Positions 1 through 9,004 of a stretch of 64,000 nt of DNA are shown here, in pieces. This DNA comes from DASWJZ01 sp963792885 (GTDB lineage Bacteria; Pseudomonadota; Alphaproteobacteria; Rhizobiales; Afifellaceae), in NCBI GenBank assembly GCA_963792885.1, contig CAWBXX010000003.1, positions 62,001-126,000 of the forward strand. Reading direction: 5' to 3'. Numbering within the stretch: position 1 is the stretch's first letter; every line of letters starts with the position of its first letter. The translations under genes were made by a program, and so were the position numbers. Below the pieces are notes generated by a model that ran no database searches, was not told the origin of the DNA, and was given only the letters and a program-made list of their open reading frames with translations.

Positions 1-91
1 TAACTCTCGGAGCGAATTTGTCTCCACCTTAATTCTTTCCGCGCTGTTCGCGACTTAGATTTCCCGAAAGCAAAAAACTCGGGGTAATCTC

Positions 92-1421
92 GTGCGGCGT
101 CTCCTCGACTTCTGGCGTCATCAGGGCGGCAACACCGCCATCATATTCGGCCTTGCCGTCGTTCCTCTTGTCGCGCTCGGCGGCGGAGCGATCGACTTTG
201 CTCAGCGCGCCAGGGTGCACAACTCGATGCAGAGCGCGTCGGACACGGCTGCCCTCGCTGCCGCCCATCTGATCCAGGAGGGCCTGCTCGCGCGCCGGGA
301 CTGGGACACCGTCAAGGCTGAGGCGCAGATCATGGCGGGGAAGCTGGTTGCCGCCTCTCTTTCCAATCTGGGCGGCGATAGCGCCCCCGACTTCAATATC
401 CAGGTGACGGAGACGGCGGTCAGCATCTCCGCGCACTACGACGTGAAGACCGCTTTCCTCGGCGTGATCGGGATGAACACACTGCCCGCCTCCACCTTTG
501 CGGAGGTCAGCGTCCCCGACCCGATCCGGATCGAGATCGCACTCGTGCTCGACTACTCGCTGTCGATGCGCTCGAACAATAAGTACTCGCGCATGACGTC
601 CGCGGCGCGCGACTTCATCTCCAAGGTGAGCGCCAATCGCGCCGATCGCACGAAGATCGGCATCATTCCCTTTTCCGAGTTCGTCTATGCCGACGTGGCC
701 GACACCGATGTCCGTGATCCCGATACCAGCGGCGGCAACGTCTGGGACACTGGCTCGAAGTACGACGGCAGCTCGAAGTGGGGCGGCGGCGGCAGGACAC
801 CTCCTCCGACGGTCGCGAGCGCGAAGTGCCTGCTGAACCGCGATTATCCCTATTCGGTGACGAACGACACGCCGATCGGCGCCGAGGCGAGCAAGTGGCG
901 CCAAGCCGATCCGGACAGCGCGCGCTGCCAAGCCTACGAGGACGGCGGGCTGAAGGCGCGCGATCTGACCGACGATTTCAGCGGCCTCAGCAACGCGCTC
1001 GCGGGCATGCAGCCGGTAGGCTGGACAAACATCTCGCTCGCCACCGAGATGGGCTGGCACATGCTGTCGCCCGAACGAGCCCTTCGAGACCACGCGCGAC
1101 TTCTCCGACCCCTATGTGCGCAAGATCCTCGTGCTCCTGACCGACGGCGTGCAGACGATCGAGGCCATGGGCCCGACCGGCGACATCTCGATTGACGGCG
1201 CGAACCGCACCACCGCGGAACTCTGCGAGAACGTCAAGGCGGACGACATCTCGCTCTACACGATCGCCTACGATGTCGACGACACGTCTGTCTACAGCCT
1301 GCTCTCCGACTGCGCGTCGAACCCGAGCTCGTACTTCGAGGTGCACGACTCGTCGGGCATCGGCGCCGTCTTCGACGCCATTTACGCCCAGATCGCCGAG
1401 ACGGCCTGGCTCAGCCGCTAG
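92..1421 (+). CDS. TadG-like pilus assembly protein with von Willebrand A domain (one frame break)
   Basis: The N-terminus has a short basic stretch and one hydrophobic segment (about residues 14-36), followed by the TadE/TadG-type pattern of an anchored, surface-exposed protein. A von Willebrand A domain follows. Its metal-binding DxSxS motif is visible as D154-S156-S158 (DYSLS), and a second conserved block, LLTDGV, lies after the frame break. Proteins of this type are encoded in Flp/Tad pilus loci of rhizobia and are thought to act at the cell envelope, but no other tad gene is in the window. The start is GTG at 92. The frame breaks in the CCC at 1070-1072: removing one C joins the two halves into a protein of about 443 residues. 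The family call is good; the exact role is inferred. Confidence 0.8.
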
Positions 1422-1430
1422 CGAATCCTC

Positions 1431-3777
1431 TCACCCGAGATCGACCGCGCGAAGCCTGAGCGCGTTGGTAATGACGCTGACGGAGGAAAGCGCCATCGCC
1501 GCCGCCGCGACGACCGGCGAGAGCAGCAGCCCGAAGACCGGATAGAGCACGCCGGCGGCGATCGGCACGCCGGCGGCGTTGTAGATGAAGGCGAAGACGA
1601 GGTTCTGCCGGATGTTGCGCATCGTCGCCTCCGACAGGCGCCGCGCCTTCAAGATGCCGGCGAGATCGCCCTTCACCAGCGTCATAGACGCGGCCTCGAT
1701 CGCGATGTCGGTACCCGTCCCCATGGCGATGCCGACATCGGCCGCGGCGAGGGCCGGCGCGTCGTTCACTCCGTCGCCGGCCATCGCCACGACGCGCCCT
1801 TCGCTTTTGATCCTGCGCACGACCTCGCTCTTGCGCTCCGGCAAGACCTCCGCCTCGACCTCGTCGATCTTGAGCCGCCGCGCGATCGCTTCCGCCGTCG
1901 TTAGATTGTCGCCCGTCAGCATCACGACGCGAACGCCGAGTGACTTCAGCTTGGCGACGACGTCTGCGCTCGAAGGCTTCACCGGATCGGCGATGCCGAT
2001 CGCGCCAACCACGCGGCCGTCGACCGCGACGAATATTGCCGTGGCGCCCTCCTTGCGGAGCGCATCGACCTCCGTCGCATCGCGACCAGTGTCGATGCCG
2101 TTCTCCAGAAGGTAGGCCGCATTGCCAATGTGGACCGTCTTTCCGTCGACGCGGGCGACGGCCCCCTTCCCTGTCGGAGAGTTGAAATCGGTCGCGGGAC
2201 GCAACGCGACGCCGCGCGCCTCCGCCGCCTCGACGATCGCACGGGCGAGCGGATGCTCGCTCAGCCGCTCGACGCTCGCGGCAAAGCCCAGCACCGAGCT
2301 CTCGTCGGAACCCTCGGCCGGAAGGATCTGCGTGACGGATGGCCGCCCCTCCGTCAGCGTGCCGGTCTTGTCGACGATGAGCGTATCGACGCGCTCCATG
2401 CGCTCGAGCGCCTCCGCGTCACGGATCAGGACGCCGGAGCGCGCTCCGTGGCCGACGCCGACCATGATCGACATCGGCGTCGCCAGGCCAAGTGCGCAAG
2501 GGCACGCGATGATGAGGACGGCAACGGCCGCCACGAGCCCATAGGCGAGGCGCGGCTCGGGCCCGAAAGTCACCCACGATGCGAAGGCGATGACGGCGAC
2601 GGCGATCACCGTCGGGACGAAGAATCCGGAAACACGGTCGGCAAGCCGCTGGATCGGGGCACGGCTCCGCTGCGCATCGGCGACAAGCTGAACGATCCGC
2701 TGGAGCAGCGTGTCGCTGCCGACTTTCTCAGCGCGCATCACGAAGCCGCCGGTCTGGTTGATCGTGCCACCGAGAACCCGTTCGCCGGCGGTCTTTGTGA
2801 CGGGCATCAACTCGCCGGTCACCATCGAACTCGTCGACCGCGCTCTCGCCTTCCTCGACGACGCCGTCGACGGGCACGCTCTCGCCCGGCCGGACGCGCA
2901 GGCGGTCGCCGACCGCGACCTCGGCGAGCGGCACCGCCTCGTCGCTCCCATCTTGCTTGAGACGGCGCGCCGTCTTCGGCGCAAGGTCGAGGAGCGCCCG
3001 GATCGCGCCGCTCGTCGTGTCGCGCGCGCGTAGCTCCAGCACTTGGCCAAGGAGCACCAGCACCGTGATCGCCGCCGCCGCCTCGAAATAGACCGCGACG
3101 CTGCCGTGCCTGCCGCGGAAGGCGGGCGGGAAGAGATCCGGCGCTAAGGTCGCAACGACGCTGTAGAGCCAGGCGACACCCGTCCCCATGGCGATCAACG
3201 TGAACATGTTGAGATTGCGGGTGACGAGCGAACGCCAACCGCGCACGAAGAATGGCGCGCCGGCCCAAACGACGACCGGTGTTGCGAAGAGCAGTTGAAT
3301 CCAGTTCGAGACCCACGGCGCGACAATCTGCGACAGGTCGAAGATGTGGCCGCCCATCTCGAGCGCGATCACCGGCAGCGCCAGGACCAGCCCGATCCAG
3401 AACCGGCGGCGCATGTCGATCAGCTCGAGATTCGGGCCGCTCTCCCCCGTCGCGACGGCAGGCTCAAGCGCCATGCCGCAGATCGGACAGTCGCCCGGCC
3501 CGACTTGGCGGATCTCGGGGTGCATCGGGCATGTGTAGATGGTGCCCTCAGGCGCGGGCGCGGGTTCCCTCCTGCGCTCGTGTGGCGCGAGGTAGCGCTC
3601 CGGGTCGGCGAGGAATTTCTCCCGGCAGCCCCCGCTGCAGAAATAGTACGCAGCGCCCTGATACTCGGCCGAGTGCTTGGCCGTGGCGGGATCGACGTTC
3701 ATCCCGCAGACCGGGTCCTTGGCCTTTCCCGCGCCAGCGTGCGCGTGGCACGCATGCGCGTTTTCCATCGTTTCCAT
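1431..3777 (-). CDS. copA: Copper-translocating P1B-type ATPase (one frame break)
   Basis: This is a P1B ATPase of about 782 residues that exports Cu(I) from the cytoplasm. The N-terminus has a His/Cys-rich tail, a YHS domain (DPVCGM, about residues 20-60) and a heavy-metal-binding motif CPMHPE...CPICGM (about 84-104). The usual HMA (CxxC ferredoxin-like) domain is absent. The membrane part carries the CPC metal-site motif (IACPCALG, about residue 424). The phosphorylated aspartate lies in DKTGTLTEG (about 468), and GDGVNDAPAL is in the hinge. The frame breaks at 2828-2829 (an extra A on the + strand) just before the actuator motif TGE. The gene stands alone, convergent with the TadG-like gene, and is preceded by a MerR-type dyad at 3812-3828. 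Start could be 3777 or the next ATG at 3768. Confidence 0.93.
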
Positions 3778-3802
3778 GGCCGCTCTTTCGATGTGCGGGA
3801 CT

Positions 3803-3834
3803 GATGTGGAGGTTCCAGCAACTGGAACGTCAAG
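3803..3834 (-). promoter_or_regulatory. HmrR/CueR-type copper-responsive promoter for copA
   Basis: On the minus strand a TTGACG -35 box (3833-3828) runs directly into a perfect 7-bp dyad, GTTCCAG-TTG-CTGGAAC (3828-3812). This is the layout of MerR-family promoters, where the operator sits inside an over-long 19-20 bp spacer. The -10 would lie near 3808-3802 and is a weak match. The site ends about 25 bp upstream of the copA start. MerR-family copper regulators (CueR, HmrR) bind dyads of this type. No such regulator gene is in the window, so a trans-acting one is inferred. Confidence 0.75.
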
Positions 3835-3950
3835 GTTTGCTAACTCTCGTGCCGTAGCACCGCCGCTCCGCCGCGCTTTCGCTCAATTCCGGTCATCAAA
3901 GCGACTATTCCCCGTGCTTTGTCACGCTGGGGCGGTAAGGAGCTGGAGCT

Positions 3951-4127
3951 ATGAACGAGACCGTCCTTGCCCTGATGGGCGCCCTCGCGATCTACGGCCT
4001 GTCTTCGCTCGCCTTTTCGCGCCCCGATGGCGGAAGCCGGGACGATTTCTACGATCTCCACGTAACCGACGCCTCCGAGACGGCACCGGCCACCAAGCGC
4101 GAGGACGAATCCCCGCTGGAAGGCTGA
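3951..4127 (+). CDS. Small hypothetical protein, 58 aa
   Basis: An ATG at 3951 follows a good Shine-Dalgarno sequence (AAGGAG) and opens a 58-codon frame ending at TGA 4125-4127. The product has one short hydrophobic stretch (about residues 4-22) and then an acidic, polar tail rich in Asp, Glu and Thr. It could be a small inner-membrane protein with its tail in the cytoplasm. I do not recognise the family. Its position next to the copper ATPase may be coincidental, since it runs divergently from that gene. Confidence 0.5.
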   Translation: MNETVLALMGALAIYGLSSLAFSRPDGGSRDDFYDLHVTDASETAPATKREDESPLEG

Positions 4128-4193
4128 CGCGCCGGGCGATGGCTCGGCTGCCCGAATCTCCGACCCATCCCATGCCATGGTCGCATTGCTGCG

Positions 4194-4490
4194 TTGCAGC
4201 GTCCAGCCTTGTGCGTCGCAGCACAAGCTCTACCTCTCGGTAGAAGTCGGTCAGCCCGATCGACGAACCCGAGGGCTACCAAGGCCAACGTTTCCATTAC
4301 CGACAGACCCGCAGGTAGCGCTGCTCGCCGCTGGCCGGGGCTGCGTGCTTTCGACGGCGTCCGCGACTTCATGGAGTTGGCCGGCGCGGCGATCCGTGTC
4401 GCGGGCGCGGTCGAGGACCACAGACGTCCGAGCGATGATGATCTCGCAATTCTCGGCATTAAGCGGAGCGCGCTTGGCCGTTTTGGCTAA
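4194..4490 (+). CDS. Possible small protein; start uncertain
   Basis: Only the last 50 or so codons (from about 4340) look protein-like. They read a helical, charged segment containing DFMELAGAAIRVAG and DDDLAILGI, which resembles small rhizobial proteins of the DUF1127-like kind ending in a 'DxxLxxLGI' signature. The nominal ATG at 4194 lies upstream of the tandem hairpins and its codons look like shadow sequence, so the true start is probably downstream or hidden by a base error. No clear ribosome binding site was found. Confidence 0.3.
   Translation: MQRPALCVAAQALPLGRSRSARSTNPRATKANVSITDRPAGSAARRWPGLRAFDGVRDFMELAGAAIRVAGAVEDHRRPSDDDLAILGIKRSALGRFG
4208..4244. other. Two tandem short hairpins
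   Basis: Two perfect stem-loops lie back to back: CTTGTGC-(6 nt)-GCACAAG at 4208-4227, then TCTACC-(4 nt)-GGTAGA at 4229-4244. They sit in a 417-bp stretch (4128-4544) with no well-supported gene. No U-tract follows on either strand, so a classical terminator is not supported. They could be a leader or a small-RNA structure. Apart from these and the weak ORF ending at 4490, I see nothing else in this stretch. Confidence 0.35.
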
Positions 4491-4544
4491 GCGACGGAGT
4501 TCAGCCTGATCTGAAAGCCCGGACGCGGCCGGCGCTCGTGCGCC

Positions 4545-5126
4545 TCAAACTCGCCTGACTCGGATGTCGTCCTCGATCTGAGTGACGCTGTCGTCTTCGT
4601 TTTCCACCGCAGCCGTAGCCTTCTCGAGCGCCTTGCGCAGATGCGCCTGCGCGCTGCGGAGCTGCTGCATGTGGACGACCGACGGCTCCGTCTCCGGCTG
4701 CTTCCCTTCGACGGCCGCCACCGGCGTCTGCGAGCGCAAATAACCAAGCGCAAGGACCGAAAGAGCACCGAGCGCGAAGGCGAGGCCCGCGAAGAACACC
4801 GACCAATCGATGGTCGGCATTGCGCTACTGACGGGCAGTCCGGCAAAGCGGAATGCGGCCGCAGCAATTCCAGCGGCCGGCATGGCGCCGATAATTGCGG
4901 CGGCAATCGCTGCTGCGCGCCACGTCGGCTCCTGGAAGCGCCGCAAGGGTGCGAAAATCAGCGCCATGACGCAGGCAAGCGCCACGGCGGCGCAGAACGC
5001 AAGCAGTGCGCCGGTGGTCAGCTCGCCCGAATTTGGGACGATGAGAAGCGCAGCGCCGCCCCCGCCCACGACAAGGAAGCTCACGACGGCAGATACGAAA
5101 GCCAGGGTCGTGACCGCCTGCTTCAA
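4545..5126 (-). CDS. Hypothetical membrane protein, 193 aa
   Basis: A TTG start at 5126 follows a strong GGGAGG ribosome binding site. The first 130 residues hold about four hydrophobic segments (near 5-30, 40-60, 70-95 and 108-128). The last 60 residues are polar and helical, likely cytoplasmic, with many Lys, Glu and Gln that could form a short coiled coil. I do not recognise a family. The gene is divergent from the agl operon with about 190 bp between the starts, so both promoters must lie there. Confidence 0.65.
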   Translation of the reverse strand: MKQAVTTLAFVSAVVSFLVVGGGGAALLIVPNSGELTTGALLAFCAAVALACVMALIFAPLRRFQEPTWRAAAIAAAIIGAMPAAGIAAAAFRFAGLPVSSAMPTIDWSVFFAGLAFALGALSVLALGYLRSQTPVAAVEGKQPETEPSVVHMQQLRSAQAHLRKALEKATAAVENEDDSVTQIEDDIRVRRV

Positions 5127-5313
5127 TCCCGCCTCCCGATTGATCTCAAGCGTACCAAATCCGCCCTATATTACACCAGGGTGGGACCCGCTTGGGTAGC
5201 CAATTTGAGCCTAGCCGGTTAGAACGGAGGCAAGGAAGCCCCCATTCCCGCGGTCTCGCGGACGGCGGCTATCGGGCAGGCGCCCGGCGACAACAAAAGA
5301 TGGAGGAAGACGG

Positions 5314-6675
5314 ATGAGACGACCCCTTGTCTTAGCGGCTACCGCAATTGGTCTTGTGCTCGCGGCAGGAGCCGCCGGCGCGGCGGATCTCAAGTTTCCG
5401 ATTGATGGCGACGCGCGGTTCAACTGGCAGAGCTATCACGACTTCGCCGACAAGTACGATCTGACCGGGCAGGACTTCACGATCTTCACGCCCTGGGTTG
5501 CCGCCGACGGCGAGCTAGTGGAGAGCATGCTCGCCTACTTCGGCGAAGCGACGGGCGCCAACGTGCAGCACACGGGCTCCGACTCCTTCGAGCAGCAGGT
5601 CGTCATCGACACGCAGGCTGGCAGCCCAGCAAACATCTCGGTCTTCCCACAGCCGGGTCTTGCTGCCGACATCGCCTCGAAGGGCTACCTGTCGCCGCTC
5701 GACGACGCCACAAAGCAATGGATCATCGACAACTATGGCGCCGGCCAGTCTTGGGTGGACCTCTCCACCTATAAGGACAAGGACGGCAACCCGCAGCTCT
5801 TCGCCTTCCCCTACAAGGCCGACGTGAAGAGCCTCGTCTGGTACGTGCCGGAGAACTTCGCCGACGCCGGCTACAAGGTGCCGACGACCATGGAGGAGCT
5901 TAAGGCGCTGACCGAGCAGATCGTCGCCGACGGCGGCACGCCGTGGTGCATCGGCATCGGCTCGCAGGCGGCGACCGGCTGGCCGGCGACCGACTGGGTC
6001 GAGGACATGATGCTCCGCACGCAGCCCCCGGAGGTCTACGACCAATGGGTCAAGAACGAGATTCCGTTCGACGATCCGCGCGTCGTGGCAGCCATCGACG
6101 AGTTCGGCTGGTTCGCCAAGAACGACAAGTTCGTGGACGGCGGCGCTGCTGCGGTCGCGGCGACCGACTTCCGCGATAGCCCGAAGGGCCTCTTTAGCTC
6201 GCCGCCAAAGTGCTACATGCACCGGCAAGCGTCGTTCATCCCCTCCTTCTTCCCGGAGGGAACGAAGCTCGGGCAGGACGCCAACTTCTTCTACTTCCCG
6301 GCCTATGCCGACAAGGATCTCGGCAAGCCCGTGCTTGGCGGCGGCACCCTCTTCGCCATCACTAAGGACTCGCCTGCGGCGCGCGCCTTCATCGAATGGC
6401 TGAAGACACCGATCGCGCATGAGGTCTGGATGGCGCAGTCTGGCTTCCTGACTCCGTTCAAGGGCGTGAACCTCGATGCCTACGCCAACGACACGCTGCG
6501 CGGCGAAGGCAAGATCCTCTCCGAGGCGACGACCTTCCGCTTCGATGGATCGGACCTGATGCCGGGCAAGATCGGCGCGGGCTCGTTCTGGACCGGCATG
6601 GTCGACTATGTCGGCGGCAAGGACGCGAAGACCGTCGGGCACGAGATTCAGGAATCTTGGGACGCGCTCAAGTAG
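5314..6675 (+). CDS. aglE: Alpha-glucoside ABC transporter substrate-binding protein
   Basis: This 453-residue family 1 solute-binding protein has a typical Sec signal peptide (first ~23 residues, ending GAAGA). Its sequence has the AglE hallmarks DFTIFTPWVA near the mature N-terminus and SFWTGMVDYV near the C-terminus. It captures alpha-glucosides (trehalose, sucrose or maltose in the rhizobial homologue) in the periplasm for the permeases encoded next. A GGAGGAAG ribosome binding site precedes the ATG. A strong hairpin at 6695-6720 separates it from aglF, as is common when the binding protein must be made in excess over the permeases. Confidence 0.93.
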   Translation: MRRPLVLAATAIGLVLAAGAAGAADLKFPIDGDARFNWQSYHDFADKYDLTGQDFTIFTPWVAADGELVESMLAYFGEATGANVQHTGSDSFEQQVVIDTQAGSPANISVFPQPGLAADIASKGYLSPLDDATKQWIIDNYGAGQSWVDLSTYKDKDGNPQLFAFPYKADVKSLVWYVPENFADAGYKVPTTMEELKALTEQIVADGGTPWCIGIGSQAATGWPATDWVEDMMLRTQPPEVYDQWVKNEIPFDDPRVVAAIDEFGWFAKNDKFVDGGAAAVAATDFRDSPKGLFSSPPKCYMHRQASFIPSFFPEGTKLGQDANFFYFPAYADKDLGKPVLGGGTLFAITKDSPAARAFIEWLKTPIAHEVWMAQSGFLTPFKGVNLDAYANDTLRGEGKILSEATTFRFDGSDLMPGKIGAGSFWTGMVDYVGGKDAKTVGHEIQESWDALK

Positions 6676-6694
6676 CCTCTCGACAACCAAGACT

Positions 6695-6720
6695 TGACCC
6701 GGGCCACCCGGCCCGGGTCA
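6695..6720 (+). other. Intercistronic hairpin between aglE and aglF
   Basis: A perfect 11-bp stem, TGACCCGGGCC / GGCCCGGGTCA, closes a 4-nt loop (ACCC) 19 nt after the aglE stop. No U-run follows, so partial termination or mRNA 3'-end stabilisation is more likely than full termination. Such elements downstream of binding-protein genes raise the ratio of binding protein to permease. Confidence 0.7.
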
Positions 6721-6814
6721 TATAACGAACCGGCGACAACGTCGGGAAGAAGAAGGGCGGCGGAGTTCCGGTGCTGGCCGGTGCTCATCGGCTGCCTCGA
6801 GAGGGGGAAGCGCG

Positions 6815-7822
6815 ATGCAGCAGCTCCTGCTGGCGCTGTTTACAATCATCGTCGGTGTCGGGGCGGCGATCCTCTATTTCTACGCCGTCAACTGGGTCCT
6901 TGATCTCATCCTGCCGCCGCGCGGCCCGGCTGCCGTCGCAGCTCGCAACCAGCAGATCGCCGCTACGATCCGGCCGTGGCTTTTCCTAGGGCCGGCACTT
7001 CTGTTCCTCTGCCTCTATCTCGTCTACCCGGTCGTCGATTCGGTGCGGCTCAGCCTCTTCGATCGCACCGGCGAGAACTTCGTCGGCGTTTCCAACTACG
7101 TCTGGGCCGTCGGCGACACCCAGTTCCGCGAGTCGATCGTCAACAACATTATGTGGCTGATCGTCGTGCCGGCCGCCTGCACCGTCTTCGGCCTGATCAT
7201 CGCCTTCCTGACCGACCGCATCTGGTGGGGCAACATCGCCAAGAGCCTGATCTTCATGCCTATGGCGATCTCGTTCGTCGGCGCGAGCGTGATCTGGAAG
7301 TTCATCTACGATTACCGCAGCGAGGGCTCGAACCAGATCGGCCTGATCAACGCCATCGTCCAGGCGCTCGGCGGCACACCCCAGGCGTGGATCGCACTTC
7401 CCTTCTGGAACAACTTCTTCCTGATGGCGATCCTGATCTGGATTCAGACCGGCTTCGCCATGGTCATTCTCTCCGCGGCGATCCGCGGCGTGCCTGAGGA
7501 GACCATCGAAGCGGCGATCATCGACGGCGCCAAGGGCCGACACATCTTCTTCTACATCATGGTCCCGCAAATCTGGGGAACCATCGCCGTTGTCTGGACG
7601 ACCATCACCATCATCGTCCTCAAGGTGTTCGACATCGTGCTCGCCATGACCAATGGCCAGTGGAATACCGAGGTGCTGGCCAATCTGATGTTTGACTGGA
7701 TGTTCCGCGGCGGCGGCGACTTCGGCCGCGGCGCGACGATCGCCGTCATCATCATGGTCGCGGTCATACCGATCATGGTGTGGAACATCCGTCGCCAGAA
7801 CGCCGAGATGAAGGGTCGCTGA
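6815..7822 (+). CDS. aglF: Alpha-glucoside ABC transporter permease AglF
   Basis: A 335-residue inner-membrane permease of the MalF type with about seven to eight hydrophobic segments. The coupling loop that contacts the ATPase is visible as EAAIIDGAKGRHIFFYIMVP (about residues 230-249), matching the EAA-x3-G motif. It forms the heteromeric pore with AglG. The ATG follows an AGAGGGGG ribosome binding site. Its stop is one base from the aglG start, so the two are co-transcribed and probably translationally coupled. Confidence 0.93.
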   Translation: MQQLLLALFTIIVGVGAAILYFYAVNWVLDLILPPRGPAAVAARNQQIAATIRPWLFLGPALLFLCLYLVYPVVDSVRLSLFDRTGENFVGVSNYVWAVGDTQFRESIVNNIMWLIVVPAACTVFGLIIAFLTDRIWWGNIAKSLIFMPMAISFVGASVIWKFIYDYRSEGSNQIGLINAIVQALGGTPQAWIALPFWNNFFLMAILIWIQTGFAMVILSAAIRGVPEETIEAAIIDGAKGRHIFFYIMVPQIWGTIAVVWTTITIIVLKVFDIVLAMTNGQWNTEVLANLMFDWMFRGGGDFGRGATIAVIIMVAVIPIMVWNIRRQNAEMKGR

Positions 7823-7823
7823 G

Positions 7824-8963
7824 ATGGCTGCACGCAGCAAATCGGGCGGATGGTTCGTTCATCTCGCGGTTCTTTTCCTGGTCATTCTGTGGGTGCTGCC
7901 GACCTTCGGCCTTCTCGTCAGCTCGCTGCGCGACAAGGATTTGCTGACTGTCTCCGGCTGGTGGAGCGCGCTCACGACGACTGAGCGCAACGAGGTTGGC
8001 CGCGCCGCCGACGCCGACACGCAGATCGAGCGCGACGGGAAGTTCGTGCTGAGCGGCAATGTCCTCGAAGGCCAGGGCGGAAAGATCACGGCCTTCGGTA
8101 CACGCATCCAGAACCCGAGCGAGTTCGCGCCCGGCACGGTGACGGAGTTGCCGAGCGGCGGGACGCTCACGATCAACGAGGACGGCTCCTACGAGATCGT
8201 CTCGCCGGAACGCTTCGAGGGGCGCAGCCCGCGTCTCTTCTACACTGCGGCGCTGCCGCCGAAATTCACGCTTTCGAACTACTACGAGGTGTTGACGTCC
8301 GAGGGCATCGGTCAATCCTTCTTGAACTCGCTGACGGTGACGGTGCCCGCGACGATCATCCCGATCCTGATTGCTGCCTACGCGGCCTATGCGCTCGCCT
8401 GGATGAAGTTTCCCGGGCGCCCGCTCATCCTCGCGACGATCGTCGGCCTCCTCGTCGTCCCGCTTCAGATGTCGCTGATACCGCTTCTGAAGCTCTATAA
8501 CGACGTCGGTGCGTTCTTCGGCGTGCCGGCGAAGACCTATCTCGGCATCTGGCTTGCCCACACGGGCTTCGGTCTGCCGCTCGCCATCTACCTTCTCAGG
8601 AACTACATCGCCGGCCTCCCGACCGAGGTCATGGAATCGGCGCGCATCGACGGCGCGACCGATTTCGAGATTTTCGTGCGCATCGTGCTGCCGCTATCGG
8701 TACCGGCGCTCGCCTCCTTCGCCATCTTCCAGTTCCTCTGGGTCTGGAACGACCTTCTCGTCGCGATCGTCTTCCTCGGTCAGCAAAGCGATCAGCTCGT
8801 GCTTACTGGAAAGCTCCGCGCGCTGCTCGGCTCGCGCGGCGACAATTGGGAAATCCTCACGGCCTCTGCGTTCGTTTCCATCCTCGTGCCTCTGGCCGTG
8901 TTCTTCGCGTTGCAACGCTACCTCGTGCGCGGCCTGCTCGCGGGCTCGGTGAAGGGCGGATGA
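7824..8963 (+). CDS. aglG: Alpha-glucoside ABC transporter permease AglG
   Basis: A 379-residue MalG-type permease. The first membrane segment (about 11-33) is followed by a polar insert of roughly 110 residues before the second (about 170). This insert is rich in Gly, Glu and Thr and should face the periplasm; an enlarged first periplasmic loop is usual for AglG. The EAA loop is seen as MESARIDGATDFEIFVRIVL near residue 270. In some rhizobia the alpha-glucosidase gene aglA lies between aglG and aglK; here aglK follows after 41 bp and no glucosidase is present. Confidence 0.92.
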   Translation: MAARSKSGGWFVHLAVLFLVILWVLPTFGLLVSSLRDKDLLTVSGWWSALTTTERNEVGRAADADTQIERDGKFVLSGNVLEGQGGKITAFGTRIQNPSEFAPGTVTELPSGGTLTINEDGSYEIVSPERFEGRSPRLFYTAALPPKFTLSNYYEVLTSEGIGQSFLNSLTVTVPATIIPILIAAYAAYALAWMKFPGRPLILATIVGLLVVPLQMSLIPLLKLYNDVGAFFGVPAKTYLGIWLAHTGFGLPLAIYLLRNYIAGLPTEVMESARIDGATDFEIFVRIVLPLSVPALASFAIFQFLWVWNDLLVAIVFLGQQSDQLVLTGKLRALLGSRGDNWEILTASAFVSILVPLAVFFALQRYLVRGLLAGSVKGG

Positions 8964-9004
8964 TCCGGTCGGCTGGTCGAGAAGGGATGTGAAGGGGAAG
9001 GCAG

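Noticed and set aside
29..1093. A 354-codon antisense frame opposite the TadG-like gene
   Set aside because: It mirrors the coding frame of a protein with a clear von Willebrand A motif, has no recognisable domain and is Arg/Ala/His-rich, as expected from antisense reading of GC-rich codons.
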